From positions 78,405 to 142,404 of the forward strand of contig JAPKBW010000001.1 of NCBI GenBank assembly GCA_028823235.1: DNA of 64,000 bases, given 5' to 3'. The position numbers were made by a program, and so were the translations under genes. This stretch comes from Longimicrobiales bacterium. GTDB lineage: Bacteria; Gemmatimonadota; Gemmatimonadetes; Longimicrobiales; Gaopeijiaceae. Shown here piece by piece: positions 36,202 through 44,938 of the stretch (position 1 is the first letter of the stretch; the number at the start of each line of letters is the position of its first letter). The notes beneath the pieces are model-generated. The model saw nothing but the letters and a program-made list of their open reading frames with translations, was not told where the DNA came from and searched no databases.

Positions 36202-38004
36202 ATGGCCCTTCTCAGTTGCCAGTCTCTGCGAATCGCGTTCGGTGGTCCCCCACTTCTGGAGGACGCGAGCCTCCAGATAGAACGTGGCGAACGTGTCGGA
36301 CTCCTTGGCCGAAATGGTGAAGGCAAATCGACCCTTTTCAAGATCATCATGGGAGAGATCACCCCGGACGCCGGGGAGGTCGTTCGGGACTCGGGCACCC
36401 GCATTTCTCTCGTCAGCCAGGCGCCACCCTCCGGCTTGTCGGGGTCGACTCTCGAAGTGATCGCGTCGGGCTCCGAACACATGCCCGCAGAAGAACATCA
36501 CGCGGCGCGCCTCTGCTCGATTCTTCACTTGGACCCCGATCAGGACTTCGCATCGCTGTCGGGCGGCCAGCAGCGACGAGCACTGCTTGGCAGAGCACTC
36601 GTCACGGATCCGGATGTCCTTCTGCTGGACGAGCCGACCAACCACCTCGACCTCGACCACATCGACCAGTTGGAGGCCATGCTTCTGCGCTTCAAGGGCA
36701 GCGTGTTCTTCATCACGCACGATCGTGCGTTCCTTCAGAAGGTCGCGACCCGAATCACAGAACTGGATCGCGGCCGACTCACATCATGGGCATGCGACTA
36801 CCCGACCTTCCTCGAACGGAAGGAGGAGTTGCTCTCAAGCGAGGAGAAGGCCTGGGCACTCGAGGACCAGAAGCTGGCGAAAGAAGAAGTCTGGATCCGA
36901 CAGGGCATTAAGGCACGTCGCACACGAAACGAGGGGCGAGTGCGCGCCCTGGCAGAACTGCGACAGCAGCGTTCCTCTCGCCGGGATCGGGTCGGCCAAG
37001 TCCGACTCAAGGTCGCCGAAGGAGCCCGCGCGACAGCGAAAATTATGGAGGCGAAGTCGGTATCGTTTCAATACGAGTCCGCCCCCGAAGGAGAGACCGA
37101 CCCGACCATCATCCGGGACCTTTCGGTCGAGATTCATCGCGGCGACAAAATAGGGATCATCGGCCCCAACGGGTGCGGAAAGACCACGTTGCTCAACCTT
37201 CTCCTGGGTAGCCTCAAGCCAACGAACGGACAGATCAAGCACGGGTCGCGACTCGAGATCGCCTATTTCGATCAGCACCGCGACCAGCTCGTCCCGAACG
37301 CGACCGTCTCGGACTCCGTCTCGGAAGGAAACGAATACGTGACCGTCGGAGACGAGCGAAAACACATCTACGGCTACCTCCAGGACTTCCTCTTTTCCGC
37401 CGAGGTCGCTCGGCAGCCTGTGTCGAGTCTGTCTGGTGGAGAGCGCAATCGCTTGCTCCTCGCTCGCCTCTTCACACGCCCTGCGAATGTTCTCGTCCTC
37501 GATGAGCCGACCAATGACCTGGACACCGATACGCTCGAGCTACTCGAGGAGCGCCTCAGGACTTTCAATGGAACAGTTCTGACGGTCAGTCACGATCGAG
37601 CCTTCCTCGACAACCTGTGCACGAGCACGCTCGTCTTCGAGGGTGGAGGCGAGTTCAAGGAGTACGTGGGTGGCTACTCGGACTGGAAGCGGACGATTGC
37701 GCGTCGCGGACCAACGGAGGCCACAGCCGAAGTAGGAGACACGAAGGCGCCCTTGAAGCAAAAGCCGGCTGCCCCGGGTACACGAAAGCTGTCCAACAAA
37801 GAGCGGAAGCTCTGGACCGAACTCCCTGGCCGCATCGAGGCACTCGAGCACGAGCTCCATCAGCTCCAAGTGCAGCTCTCGGACGTGTCGTTCTTCCAGG
37901 GACCACCTGAAGAGATCCGCGTAGTTACAGAGCGTGCTAAGAAGATCCCAGAAGAGATCGACGAATCGTTCGAGCTCTGGGGTGAGCTGGACGAGCGAGT
38001 CTGA
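36202..38004 (+). CDS. uup: ABC-F ATPase, Uup type
   Basis: A 600-residue cytoplasmic ABC-F protein with two ATPase cassettes and no membrane domain. Cassette 1: Walker A GRNGEGKST, signature LSGGQQRRALLGRAL, Walker B VLLLDEPTNHLD. Cassette 2: GPNGCGKTT, LSGGERNRLLLARLF, VLVLDEPTNDLD. The linker WIRQGIKARRTRNEGRVRAL and a C-terminal coiled coil (about 530-600) are typical of Uup, linked to ribosome function and DNA stability. The small gene at 38044 follows on the same strand. Confidence 0.92.
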   Translation: MALLSCQSLRIAFGGPPLLEDASLQIERGERVGLLGRNGEGKSTLFKIIMGEITPDAGEVVRDSGTRISLVSQAPPSGLSGSTLEVIASGSEHMPAEEHHAARLCSILHLDPDQDFASLSGGQQRRALLGRALVTDPDVLLLDEPTNHLDLDHIDQLEAMLLRFKGSVFFITHDRAFLQKVATRITELDRGRLTSWACDYPTFLERKEELLSSEEKAWALEDQKLAKEEVWIRQGIKARRTRNEGRVRALAELRQQRSSRRDRVGQVRLKVAEGARATAKIMEAKSVSFQYESAPEGETDPTIIRDLSVEIHRGDKIGIIGPNGCGKTTLLNLLLGSLKPTNGQIKHGSRLEIAYFDQHRDQLVPNATVSDSVSEGNEYVTVGDERKHIYGYLQDFLFSAEVARQPVSSLSGGERNRLLLARLFTRPANVLVLDEPTNDLDTDTLELLEERLRTFNGTVLTVSHDRAFLDNLCTSTLVFEGGGEFKEYVGGYSDWKRTIARRGPTEATAEVGDTKAPLKQKPAAPGTRKLSNKERKLWTELPGRIEALEHELHQLQVQLSDVSFFQGPPEEIRVVTERAKKIPEEIDESFELWGELDERV

Positions 38005-38043
38005 TTAGGCCCTTCCACGCAGTGCCCCTCCACGGTAGATCTC

Positions 38044-38505
38044 GTGTCCCACATGGACCTGCCAATTCCAGAGATGAACTCGATGAGCAATCCCCACGAA
38101 AGTGCCACAACCCTCATGCGGCTCTATGAGCTGCGGCGTGAGGACAAAATGCGTGACGCGCGAACGTATGTCGTTCGCGGCTTCAATCCGAAGTCCGTAG
38201 AGGAAGTCGGTGCACTCATGGGCACAGAGGAATACACCTACGTACGAATGGTCGTCGGCTACTGGGACATGGCGGCGTCATTCGTGGTGCACGGTGCCAT
38301 TGATCCGTCGATGTTCCGTGAACTCAGCGGCGAGATGCTCGCCACGTACTGCAAGTTCGAACACATGATCGATGAGATCCGCGAGACCTTCGGCCAGCCG
38401 GGGTTGCTGGCCAATGTGCAGAAAGTGGCCGAGGAGTGGCCTGGTGCGCAGGAGCGCATGGAAGGTATGCGTGTGTACTTCCACGAGCTGGCGGCGAACT
38501 CCTAA
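38044..38505 (+). CDS. Conserved helical protein of unknown function
   Basis: A 153-residue cytoplasmic protein. The sequence LYELRREDKMRDARTYVVRG, then YTYVRMVVGYWDMAASFVVH, resembles a small family annotated only as hypothetical in Gemmatimonadota and Acidobacteriota (DUF4760-like character), of unknown role. The start is uncertain: GTG at 38044 or ATGs at 38053, 38074 and 38083 are all in frame and none has a strong Shine-Dalgarno. It follows uup by 39 bp and may be co-transcribed. Confidence 0.75.
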   Translation: MSHMDLPIPEMNSMSNPHESATTLMRLYELRREDKMRDARTYVVRGFNPKSVEEVGALMGTEEYTYVRMVVGYWDMAASFVVHGAIDPSMFRELSGEMLATYCKFEHMIDEIRETFGQPGLLANVQKVAEEWPGAQERMEGMRVYFHELAANS

Positions 38506-38544
38506 GCGAGATCGCGACAGAGATCGACTGGTAGAGTCGACTCC

Positions 38545-39654
38545 CTAGGAACCGCCCTCTCCAAGGGCGCGAAGATACTCCCGGTCCCACGCGGCGATCA
38601 TGCTTTCGAGTTCCGCGTAGGGGCCGGGGGTGTACGCGCGAGATGAAATCCCCTGCTGGGACAACTCGCTCACATGCCAGTCCTGCTTATTGGTCATGTT
38701 CCAGAATTCGACCGCGCCACTCGGGTCAAAGTCCGGAGCCGAGATGGCGTCCGGGTGGAACAGCCAGTCACAGACGATCCGGGTCCGGTCCGTCGCGAGG
38801 CGGTCGATCCGGTGGATCAGCACATAGTCCGGATGCAGACTGAGCAGGAAATTGGGAAACACCGTGTAGTACTGCGCGCAGTTGAGCGCATCTCCCTCCA
38901 GTTCACCGAGCGGCGGCGCGCAACGCTGGCCGCTCATGGTCATGCTGCCGCCTTCGATTTCCATTCGCATCGGCCCCCCCAGGAAGGGGCCCTCTTCCAA
39001 ATCGTTCGACGAGTTCCGGAAAGGCGTGAGCCGGTTCAGCACAGGATGGAGCCCCGGACAGTGATAGCACTCCGAGTAATTCTGGAAGACTAGCTTCCAG
39101 TTCGCCGGGATGTCGTACACGATCCGGTGGGCCCTCTCGAGTTCGTCGAGTCCCCAAGACGCGAACTTGTCGATCAGAGGTGCAAAGGCCTCTTCGAATG
39201 GTTCCGGCTCATTCGCAAGATTGACGAAAATGCAGCCTTCCCAGAGCGCGAGAGACGCCGACTTCAACGGATAATTCTCTTTGCAGAAGCCTTCGACCTC
39301 GTCCATGAACGGCGCACCACTCAGCGTACCGTCGAGTGCGTATGTCCATGCGTGGTACATGCACTGGATCGACTTGGCTAACGTCCCCTCCGGCTCCGAC
39401 ACGAGACGCGTCCCACGGTGTCGGCAGACGTTGTGGTGCGCCCGGATCTCGCCTTCGTAGTCCCTCAGGACGATGACGCTCTCAGTCTCGACCTCGAACA
39501 GGAAGTACGACCCCGGTTCGGTTAGATCAGAAACACGACCGGCGAAGAGCCAATGCTCAAGAAAGATGCGCTCGGTCTCGGCCTCATAGACGTCCTCGCC
39601 GGCGTAATACCTCCGGGCGAGGGTCTTGGCATTGAACGCTGTGCGGCTCGACAT
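38545..39654 (-). CDS. Rieske-type aromatic ring-hydroxylating oxygenase, large subunit
   Basis: A 369-residue oxygenase. The [2Fe-2S] Rieske site is C77-x-H79 and C98-x2-H101 (NVCRHRG, CMYHAW). The mononuclear iron triad is H198, H203 and D325 (ECYHCPGLHP, QDWHVSE). The family includes choline, carnitine, stachydrine and aromatic mono/dioxygenases; no reductase or beta subunit is adjacent, so the substrate is open. ATG at 39654 starts the family-typical sequence. It is divergent from the two-subunit ThDP decarboxylase, a possible pathway link. Confidence 0.9.
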   Translation of the reverse strand: MSSRTAFNAKTLARRYYAGEDVYEAETERIFLEHWLFAGRVSDLTEPGSYFLFEVETESVIVLRDYEGEIRAHHNVCRHRGTRLVSEPEGTLAKSIQCMYHAWTYALDGTLSGAPFMDEVEGFCKENYPLKSASLALWEGCIFVNLANEPEPFEEAFAPLIDKFASWGLDELERAHRIVYDIPANWKLVFQNYSECYHCPGLHPVLNRLTPFRNSSNDLEEGPFLGGPMRMEIEGGSMTMSGQRCAPPLGELEGDALNCAQYYTVFPNFLLSLHPDYVLIHRIDRLATDRTRIVCDWLFHPDAISAPDFDPSGAVEFWNMTNKQDWHVSELSQQGISSRAYTPGPYAELESMIAAWDREYLRALGEGGS

Positions 39655-39939
39655 GGGCGAACTAAGAGAGGGAGAGAGAGGACTCGTATAGGTACGACGG
39701 ATGCGGGCGAAGCTACACATCGCGCCCAAGGATAGGGAAGAGAGGGCTATGGTCGAGCTCGATTGTCCATGATTTAAGTGATTACTAAAACACAGAAATG
39801 GCCGCTCCTGCCTCAGATCCCTCGGCATCGCTCCTCACCGCCATGGAGCCGCGCCGGGTTCCAGTTCAGATCCCGTCAACTATGGACGCGTCCGGGCACG
39901 CGAGCGGCTGGGGCTTCCACTTGAGGCAGGTAGAGTTCT

Positions 39940-40188
39940 ATGCCAATCGGCACGACGATAGAGGACTGACGGAGGCGAACACTCACCGGATGGTTCTCAG
40001 CCTGGAACGATCAGGACAACGACACGCGGCGCGAGATACTGCGCTCGGCCCGCGTGGCCGAAGCCGAGAAGCACTGGTCAGATGGCGAAGCACTGGGCCC
40101 GCCGGCGCCCAGGAAGGCTTACCACCACGTGCGCGCACGTCCGGACGGCACGATACTGCGGGTGACCGCCCTTCCCCCTCCATCCTGA
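39940..40188 (+). pseudogene. Decayed open frame with NTF2/SnoaL-like start
   Basis: From ATG at 39940 the frame gives MPIGTTIED, a TGA at 39967, then RRRTLTGWFSAWNDQDNDTR and AEKHWSDGEALGPPAPRKAY to a stop at 40186. The WFSAWNDQD phrase recalls the first helix of SnoaL/NTF2-like proteins. Too short and interrupted to be functional as read; TGA readthrough is not supported by anything else here. The remaining 285 bp before it (39655-39939) hold no gene I can support. Confidence 0.35.
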
Positions 40189-40195
40189 CGACCGC

Positions 40196-40330
40196 ATGAA
40201 GAACCCGCTCGTCCGAAGCACCCTGGCCGCCATCGCCGGATACATACGGTGGCGCTATTACGCGAACCCCATCTTCGGTGCTGTCGCAGTCTGGCTGGGT
40301 GCCCGTCTCGATAAGAGAGCGACAACGTGA
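40196..40330 (+). CDS. 44-residue hydrophobic protein coupled to ThDP decarboxylase
   Basis: An ORF starting MKNPLVRSTLAAIAGYIRWR and ending FGAVAVWLGARLDKRATT. It could form one membrane-associated helix with positively charged ends. Its stop overlaps the GTG start of the decarboxylase alpha gene by four bases (GTGA), the same coupling seen at real operon junctions in this window, which argues that it is translated. No family is recognised. A chance ORF cannot be excluded, given its size. Confidence 0.5.
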   Translation: MKNPLVRSTLAAIAGYIRWRYYANPIFGAVAVWLGARLDKRATT

Positions 40331-40842
40331 CGGTTTCGTACGACAACTCGAAGGCGGTCTTCGAAGGGATCAAGGCCGCCGGTATCACGAGCATCTCGGC
40401 GCTCCCGGAGACCTGGCTCGGCCTTCTGTTACAGCGCGCGGAAGACGATCCGGACATCTCTTTGATTCAGGTCGCGAAAGAGGAAGAGGCGGTAGGCATC
40501 GCCGCCGGCGCCTACTTCGCGGGAGAGCCTCACATCCTGCTCATGCAGAACCACGGTTTCTTCGGAGCCATTAACGGGATCGTTTCTCTCGCGCAGCTCT
40601 ACGGGATTCCGTTGTGCATGCTCATCGCCCTTCGCGGCCACTGGGGCGAACCGTACCCCTGGCATACGCGCGGCGGCATCGTCACTGAAGACGTGCTTCG
40701 GGCCCTGACGATCCCGTTCGAATACGCGCGCGACCCCGACCGCGTCGGAAAGCAGATTCAGGAAGCGTGGACGTTTTCCCAGAGTTCACTCTCTCCGGTC
40801 GCGCTGCTCCTCACTAGAGACCTGATGGAGGAGGACGACTGA
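40327..40842 (+). CDS. ThDP-dependent decarboxylase, alpha (Pyr-domain) subunit, sulfopyruvate/phosphonopyruvate type
   Basis: A 171-residue protein equal to the pyrimidine-binding half of ThDP enzymes. E51-type catalytic glutamate lies in VAKEEEAVGIAAGAYFAG; the fold continues LLMQNHGFFGAINGIVSLAQ. Split alpha/beta decarboxylases of this size act on sulfopyruvate (ComDE) or phosphonopyruvate. The substrate here is not proven. GTG start at 40327, coupled to the micro-ORF before it, and its stop overlaps the beta-subunit ATG (TGATG). Confidence 0.87.
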   Translation: MTVSYDNSKAVFEGIKAAGITSISALPETWLGLLLQRAEDDPDISLIQVAKEEEAVGIAAGAYFAGEPHILLMQNHGFFGAINGIVSLAQLYGIPLCMLIALRGHWGEPYPWHTRGGIVTEDVLRALTIPFEYARDPDRVGKQIQEAWTFSQSSLSPVALLLTRDLMEEDD

Positions 40843-41423
40843 TGGAACGCGCCTCCTGCATCGAGATGCTCTACCCGGAGCTGGAAGACAGACTTGTAGT
40901 AACGATCATGGGCGCTTGTGCTCAAGAGCTCTACGACCTGGGCCATCGTGAAAACTTCTTCTACCTGCAACACGCGATGGGCCTGGCATCCTCAATCGGG
41001 CTGGGCCTGGCGCTGCATCGCCCCGAGGAGAAAGTCGTGGTTCTCGACGGCGACGGATCGGTCCTCATGAACATGGGAGGCCTCGCGACCCTTGCCCGGT
41101 ACCGTCCGAAAAACTTACTGCACGTGATCTTTGACAACGGCAGCCTGCTTTCGACAGGCGGCTTCGATTCGCACACGACGCAGGGAATTACCGACCTCGC
41201 CGCGATCGCCCGCGGGGCAGGCATCGAGCACGTCGATTCCGTGGATTCGGAGATGGCGTTCGGAGAAGCCGCGGTTAAAGCGCTTGAGCGCGACGACCTC
41301 AGCGTCATTGTCGCCAAGGTGAAGGCGGTCGGCCCAGACAACTACGGCATGGACCTCGCGCTTCCGGAAAACGCGTTCCGTTTCAAGCGGTTTGTTCGCG
41401 ACAGAAAGGTCGCGAACGGATAG
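40842..41423 (+). CDS. ThDP-dependent decarboxylase, beta (PP-domain) subunit
   Basis: A 193-residue protein carrying the diphosphate-binding half: GDGSVLMNMGGLATLARYRP followed by an N in HVIFDNGSLLSTGG is the GDG-x(24-27)-N(N) ThDP-Mg motif. With the alpha subunit it forms a complete heteromeric decarboxylase in the cytoplasm. Such pairs convert sulfopyruvate to sulfoacetaldehyde, or phosphonopyruvate to phosphonoacetaldehyde; no sulfonate or phosphonate genes are near to choose between them. Overlaps the alpha gene by one base. Confidence 0.87.
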   Translation: MERASCIEMLYPELEDRLVVTIMGACAQELYDLGHRENFFYLQHAMGLASSIGLGLALHRPEEKVVVLDGDGSVLMNMGGLATLARYRPKNLLHVIFDNGSLLSTGGFDSHTTQGITDLAAIARGAGIEHVDSVDSEMAFGEAAVKALERDDLSVIVAKVKAVGPDNYGMDLALPENAFRFKRFVRDRKVANG

Positions 41424-41702
41424 CTCACTCGGTGGTATGCCAGGCACACCACGCTGAGCTCTACATCGCCTGCTCGGAAGCTTCCAGGTTCTGCGAACAC
41501 CGGGACGCCCTCACCCGTGTAGTAGCTCGCGTCATGGTCATAGTGCGGATGGGCTACGAGAACCGCATCAACGTCCGGGTCATCGGGGCAAGTGCAGCCC
41601 TTCCAGCGGTTGCCATTGTCCGGGTCGATGAGGATCCGGGTCGGTCAGCGACCCCTGTGCCCCACTCTCCCCAGGAAGGAATCCGAGAGAAACCAATGCC
41701 AT
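41424..41702 (-). pseudogene. Remnant of a metallo-beta-lactamase-fold hydrolase
   Basis: The minus strand begins with a signal-like MALVSLGFLPGESGAQGS. In a shifted frame it then encodes RILIDPDNGNRWKGCTCPDD and VDAVLVAHPHYDHDASYYTG, with the zinc motif H-x-H-x-D-H, followed by PVFAEPGSFRAGDVELSVVC. It then runs into the 3' end of the decarboxylase beta gene. The frame jump after the signal and the missing C-terminal half show a deleted, inactive gene. Confidence 0.75.
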
Positions 41703-41811
41703 GAGGATGCGAACCGTGGGCCAAACCACGACCTCACCGCTGATCTCTCCTCCACGAACACCCCCGCTCCCCGGGGAACCCAGTAACCCAGTCTTGGCAC
41801 CCCGAGACCCG

Positions 41812-43461
41812 TCAGTCCCGTAGCCCGAAGGTCACCAGAGCGTGCCCGGAGATCACCGAGACATACTGTTTTCCATCGACCATGAACGTGATCGGTGCCA
41901 TGACGATCTGCCCCCCGAGACTCGTCTTCCAGAGCAGCTCCCCAGTGCGTGCATCAAGCGCATGGAAGTGTCCCTCTCGACCACCGGTGAAGAGCAGATT
42001 CGATTCGGTCGTCAGCATCCCGCTGTCACTCACATCGAACTGGTCATACTTCCACACGGGCTCTCCCGTGTGCGGATCCATCGCCATCACGGTCCCATGC
42101 CCAACAGCGTCGGTCCAGGTGTTGATGGGGGTATCGCGACCGATACCGATCGCTGGAGCACCGGGAGCCGGCGTATTCACGCTGAAGCCACCGCCGAGGT
42201 ACATGCGCCCCGGTATGTACTCCGATTCTTCTGGTGCGTAGATGGTTGAGTAATCCTCCCACGCCGCGAAGTAGAACAGGCCCGTGCGGGGGCTGTACGC
42301 CGGTGGATACCAGTTCGTCCCACCCTGGTTGCCTGGCCACGTCGGCATGCCCTCAGGCTGGGGAGTCGGAATCGGTCGTCCGTTATCATCGAGACCGCTC
42401 GACCAGTTGACCTTCACGAACGGTGTCCCGGACAGGAACTCTCCGGTGATCCGATCGAGCACGTAGAAGTAGCCGTTGCGGTTGGCCCACAGCATGAGCT
42501 TCCTCGCCTCGCCGTTCCAATCGGTATCGACGAGAAGCGGCACCTGCACCGCGTCATAGTCGTACCCGTCATTCGGCGTGAACTGGAAGTGCCACTTGAG
42601 CTCGCCTGTATCTGCGTCGAGCGCGACGACCGCATCGGAGTAGAGGTTGTCGCCAGGCCGCTGGCCCGGATTCCAGTCGGGCCCCGGGTTCCCCACCCCC
42701 CAGTACGTCAGATTCAGATCGGGATCGAAGGAGCCCGTGATCCAGACCGGTGCGCCCCCGTGCTCCCAGTCGTCTCCCTCCCACGAATCGTGCCCCGGTT
42801 CGCCCGGTCCGGGAATCGTGTAGAACCGATACACTTCTTCTCCCGTCGCTGCGTCGAAGGCCGCAACGAATCCGCGGATGCCGAACTCACCGCCACCCAC
42901 GCCGACGAGGACTTTGTCCTTCACGACGAGCGGGGCCATGGTGATCGAGTAGCCCAGCGCCGGATCTGCGAGGGACGTCTCCCAAAGCAACTTCCCATTC
43001 GTCCGATCAACCGCCAGCAAAGTCGCGTCGAGCGCGCCCATGAATACCCGATCGTCGAGGATTGCCACGCCACGGTTGTTCGCGCCACAGCATACGCGTG
43101 CCTCGTCGTCGTTCGTGTGGCGATACTGCCAGAACACACTCCCGGTCACGGCATCGACAGCCATGATGTCATTGGGCCTCTGCGTGATGTACATAATTCC
43201 GTCTGCGACGATCGGATTCGATTGCCACGCACCGAAGACATGATCCTGGAGCATCCATTTCGATTCGAGTTCTGCCACGTTGGCCGGCATGACCTGCGTG
43301 AGGCTGCTATAACGCTGGCTTGAATAGCCACCGTTGTACGTGAGCCAGTTCTCAGGCGTGTCGGCCGCGTTCAGGATCTGTTCGTACGACACCTGCGCAG
43401 TTAGGGGTGCGGCACAAATCAGGAGGGTCACAGCGACCCCCGTCCACGCCGGCGCTTTCAT
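41812..43461 (-). CDS. PQQ-dependent alcohol dehydrogenase, lanthanide-type Asp pair
   Basis: A 549-residue periplasmic quinoprotein of the methanol/ethanol dehydrogenase family; signal peptide residues 1-23. The eight-bladed propeller has tryptophan-docking repeats (VDAVTGSVFWQYR, VDRTNGKLLWETS, DADTGELKWHFQ, DPHTGEPVWKYD). The vicinal disulfide C124-C125 is in ARVCCGANNRG. Likely metal ligands are E192, N258 and the catalytic D301 in TPNDGYDYDA. D303, two residues later, is the extra Asp typical of lanthanide-dependent (XoxF/ExaF-type) enzymes rather than the Ala of calcium enzymes. Overlaps by 4 bp the upstream cytochrome gene, its likely electron acceptor. Confidence 0.9.
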   Translation of the reverse strand: MKAPAWTGVAVTLLICAAPLTAQVSYEQILNAADTPENWLTYNGGYSSQRYSSLTQVMPANVAELESKWMLQDHVFGAWQSNPIVADGIMYITQRPNDIMAVDAVTGSVFWQYRHTNDDEARVCCGANNRGVAILDDRVFMGALDATLLAVDRTNGKLLWETSLADPALGYSITMAPLVVKDKVLVGVGGGEFGIRGFVAAFDAATGEEVYRFYTIPGPGEPGHDSWEGDDWEHGGAPVWITGSFDPDLNLTYWGVGNPGPDWNPGQRPGDNLYSDAVVALDADTGELKWHFQFTPNDGYDYDAVQVPLLVDTDWNGEARKLMLWANRNGYFYVLDRITGEFLSGTPFVKVNWSSGLDDNGRPIPTPQPEGMPTWPGNQGGTNWYPPAYSPRTGLFYFAAWEDYSTIYAPEESEYIPGRMYLGGGFSVNTPAPGAPAIGIGRDTPINTWTDAVGHGTVMAMDPHTGEPVWKYDQFDVSDSGMLTTESNLLFTGGREGHFHALDARTGELLWKTSLGGQIVMAPITFMVDGKQYVSVISGHALVTFGLRD

Positions 43462-44255
43462 CGGACCCCCTGGAGTGTCATCAAGTAACCGATCACCTCG
43501 GCAACCTGCTCAGAAGACAGTGTTGTCGGTCGCATTGTGGCCTGTTGGCTCACTTCGTATTCGACGAGATCAGCTTTGATGAGGGACCGAAGACGGCCGT
43601 GGGAGTCGATCAATTGCACGGAGTAGGTGTCCTCGTTCAATCGACGACCTTCGACCGTTTCGCCGCTTCGCGTCACTGCCCGAATCGGTCGGTTGATAGG
43701 AATCAGAGAGCCGTCCGGATCCAGAAGCACCCGTTGAAGCGCGGCCGGAGTGCGAATCGCACCGATGTCGCTGAGGTCCGGTGCGGTCAGAGGCCCCGCC
43801 CCGTTTACTCGATGGCAAGAGGCACAGTCTCCTCCACCGGCGAATAGCGCCCGTCCTGCTTCCGCGTCACCGATTCTCACTGCCACGCCACCGGGATCGA
43901 ACCCAGCACGAATGAACGCGACCAGTCCGTTGAGCTCTTCCTCACTCAGGTCGAAAGCAGGCATCCGGCCGCCTCCCACCCCCGAAGCCACGACAGCGCG
44001 GATGGCATCATCCGAAGACCCCCGGCGGAACTGACCGGTTCTGAGGTTCACGCCGTCGACCTCATCTCCGTTCGAGCCATGACAGAGAGCGCACTCCGCA
44101 GTGTACAAACGCGAACCATTCTCAATGTCCGTGGTCGTGTACCGATGGTCGTCGAACCCCTGGGCAGAGAGCGCACCGCCAGAGTGTGAGGGCACCGCCA
44201 CGCCGGTGATCCACATCGCTAGACAACAGGCACTCACAGGCAAGATATATCTCAT
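43458..44255 (-). CDS. Exported dihaem cytochrome c
   Basis: A 265-residue periplasmic protein; signal peptide to about residue 32 (SGGALSAQ). Haem 1: C55-A-L-C-H59 with M98 (GRMPAFD) as likely sixth ligand. Haem 2: C144-A-S-C-H148 with M241 as a candidate. The region after haem 2 (ALQRVLLDPDGSLIPINRPI, VTRSGETVEGRRL) is the insertion seen in c-type cytochromes that pair with quinoprotein dehydrogenases. Its stop overlaps the start of the PQQ dehydrogenase (ATGA), so it should take electrons from that enzyme and pass them to the oxidase. Confidence 0.92.
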   Translation of the reverse strand: MRYILPVSACCLAMWITGVAVPSHSGGALSAQGFDDHRYTTTDIENGSRLYTAECALCHGSNGDEVDGVNLRTGQFRRGSSDDAIRAVVASGVGGGRMPAFDLSEEELNGLVAFIRAGFDPGGVAVRIGDAEAGRALFAGGGDCASCHRVNGAGPLTAPDLSDIGAIRTPAALQRVLLDPDGSLIPINRPIRAVTRSGETVEGRRLNEDTYSVQLIDSHGRLRSLIKADLVEYEVSQQATMRPTTLSSEQVAEVIGYLMTLQGVR

Positions 44256-44395
44256 CTTCTACGTCGTGACGAGGGGGACAGGGTTAGAGCCTCGCCAACA
44301 TACAGAGTCAGCCCTGTGCTCGCGCAAACATCAAGGGAGACTGGTCAGGCTTCGGATGACCTCAGCTCCTGTCGATTTTGAATTCGTCGTAACCA

Positions 44396-44725
44396 ATGTC
44401 ACTGCACGCAGAGCAAGGTCTTCGTGCAGGGGGGCGGGAGTTCGGCCAGTTGACGTCGGCTGAGCCGGTGGTCGAGGGGCAGCCAGGTCAGGCCTGGGCC
44501 TTCCATGCCAATGTGGGTCAAGCCGTCACCATCGACCTGATCTCCGACAGCTTCGACAGCTACCTGCGCGTCCTCGGCCCGGGGCTCGGGACGCTTGAGA
44601 ACGATGACGGCGGTGACGGTATCCATTCCCGCCTCGAAGTCACGTTCCCGGAAAATGGTGCGTGCCTAATCCACGCCTCATCACTTGGCGGGGACACCGG
44701 AATATTCCCGTTGCGAATACGCTGA
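44396..44725 (+). CDS. Orphan PPC-like domain protein (possibly a gene fragment)
   Basis: A 109-residue frame in which residues about 30-109 match a bacterial pre-peptidase C-terminal (PPC) domain: PGQAWAFHANVGQAVTIDLI, DSFDSYLRVLGPGLGTLEND and DGGDGIHSRLEVTFPENG. There is no signal peptide and no peptidase domain, so this is likely the end of a lost exported peptidase. Upstream, another frame begins MTSAPVDFEFVVTNVTA at 44357 and may be part of the same decay. Confidence 0.5.
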   Translation: MSLHAEQGLRAGGREFGQLTSAEPVVEGQPGQAWAFHANVGQAVTIDLISDSFDSYLRVLGPGLGTLENDDGGDGIHSRLEVTFPENGACLIHASSLGGDTGIFPLRIR

Positions 44726-44910
44726 GTTGCTCGCATTCCCGCGCCGGGATTCTCTGGCGGGGCCGGCCCGGAGGGTCCTGGACGGCATTCTCTGAAGTAT
44801 GAACGAGTTTCGCACAGACACTTTTGTGTGTTTTCAGGTTGACACCTCCATCGGTTCGGGCGAGCATCTCCATACTGCATTCGCATAAGGCAACAGCATC
44901 ATGGAGGTAG

Positions 44911-44938
44911 CGACCTGAATTTGAGGTCGTTTTCTCTT
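44911..44938 (+). terminator. Hairpin with U tract in the cold-shock gene leader
   Basis: CGACCT/AGGTCG stem (44911-44916 with 44924-44929), 7-nt loop, followed by TTTTCTCTT. It lies 115 bp before the cold-shock start. It may end transcripts from the PPC fragment or act as an attenuator within a long 5' leader of the cold-shock mRNA. Confidence 0.5.
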
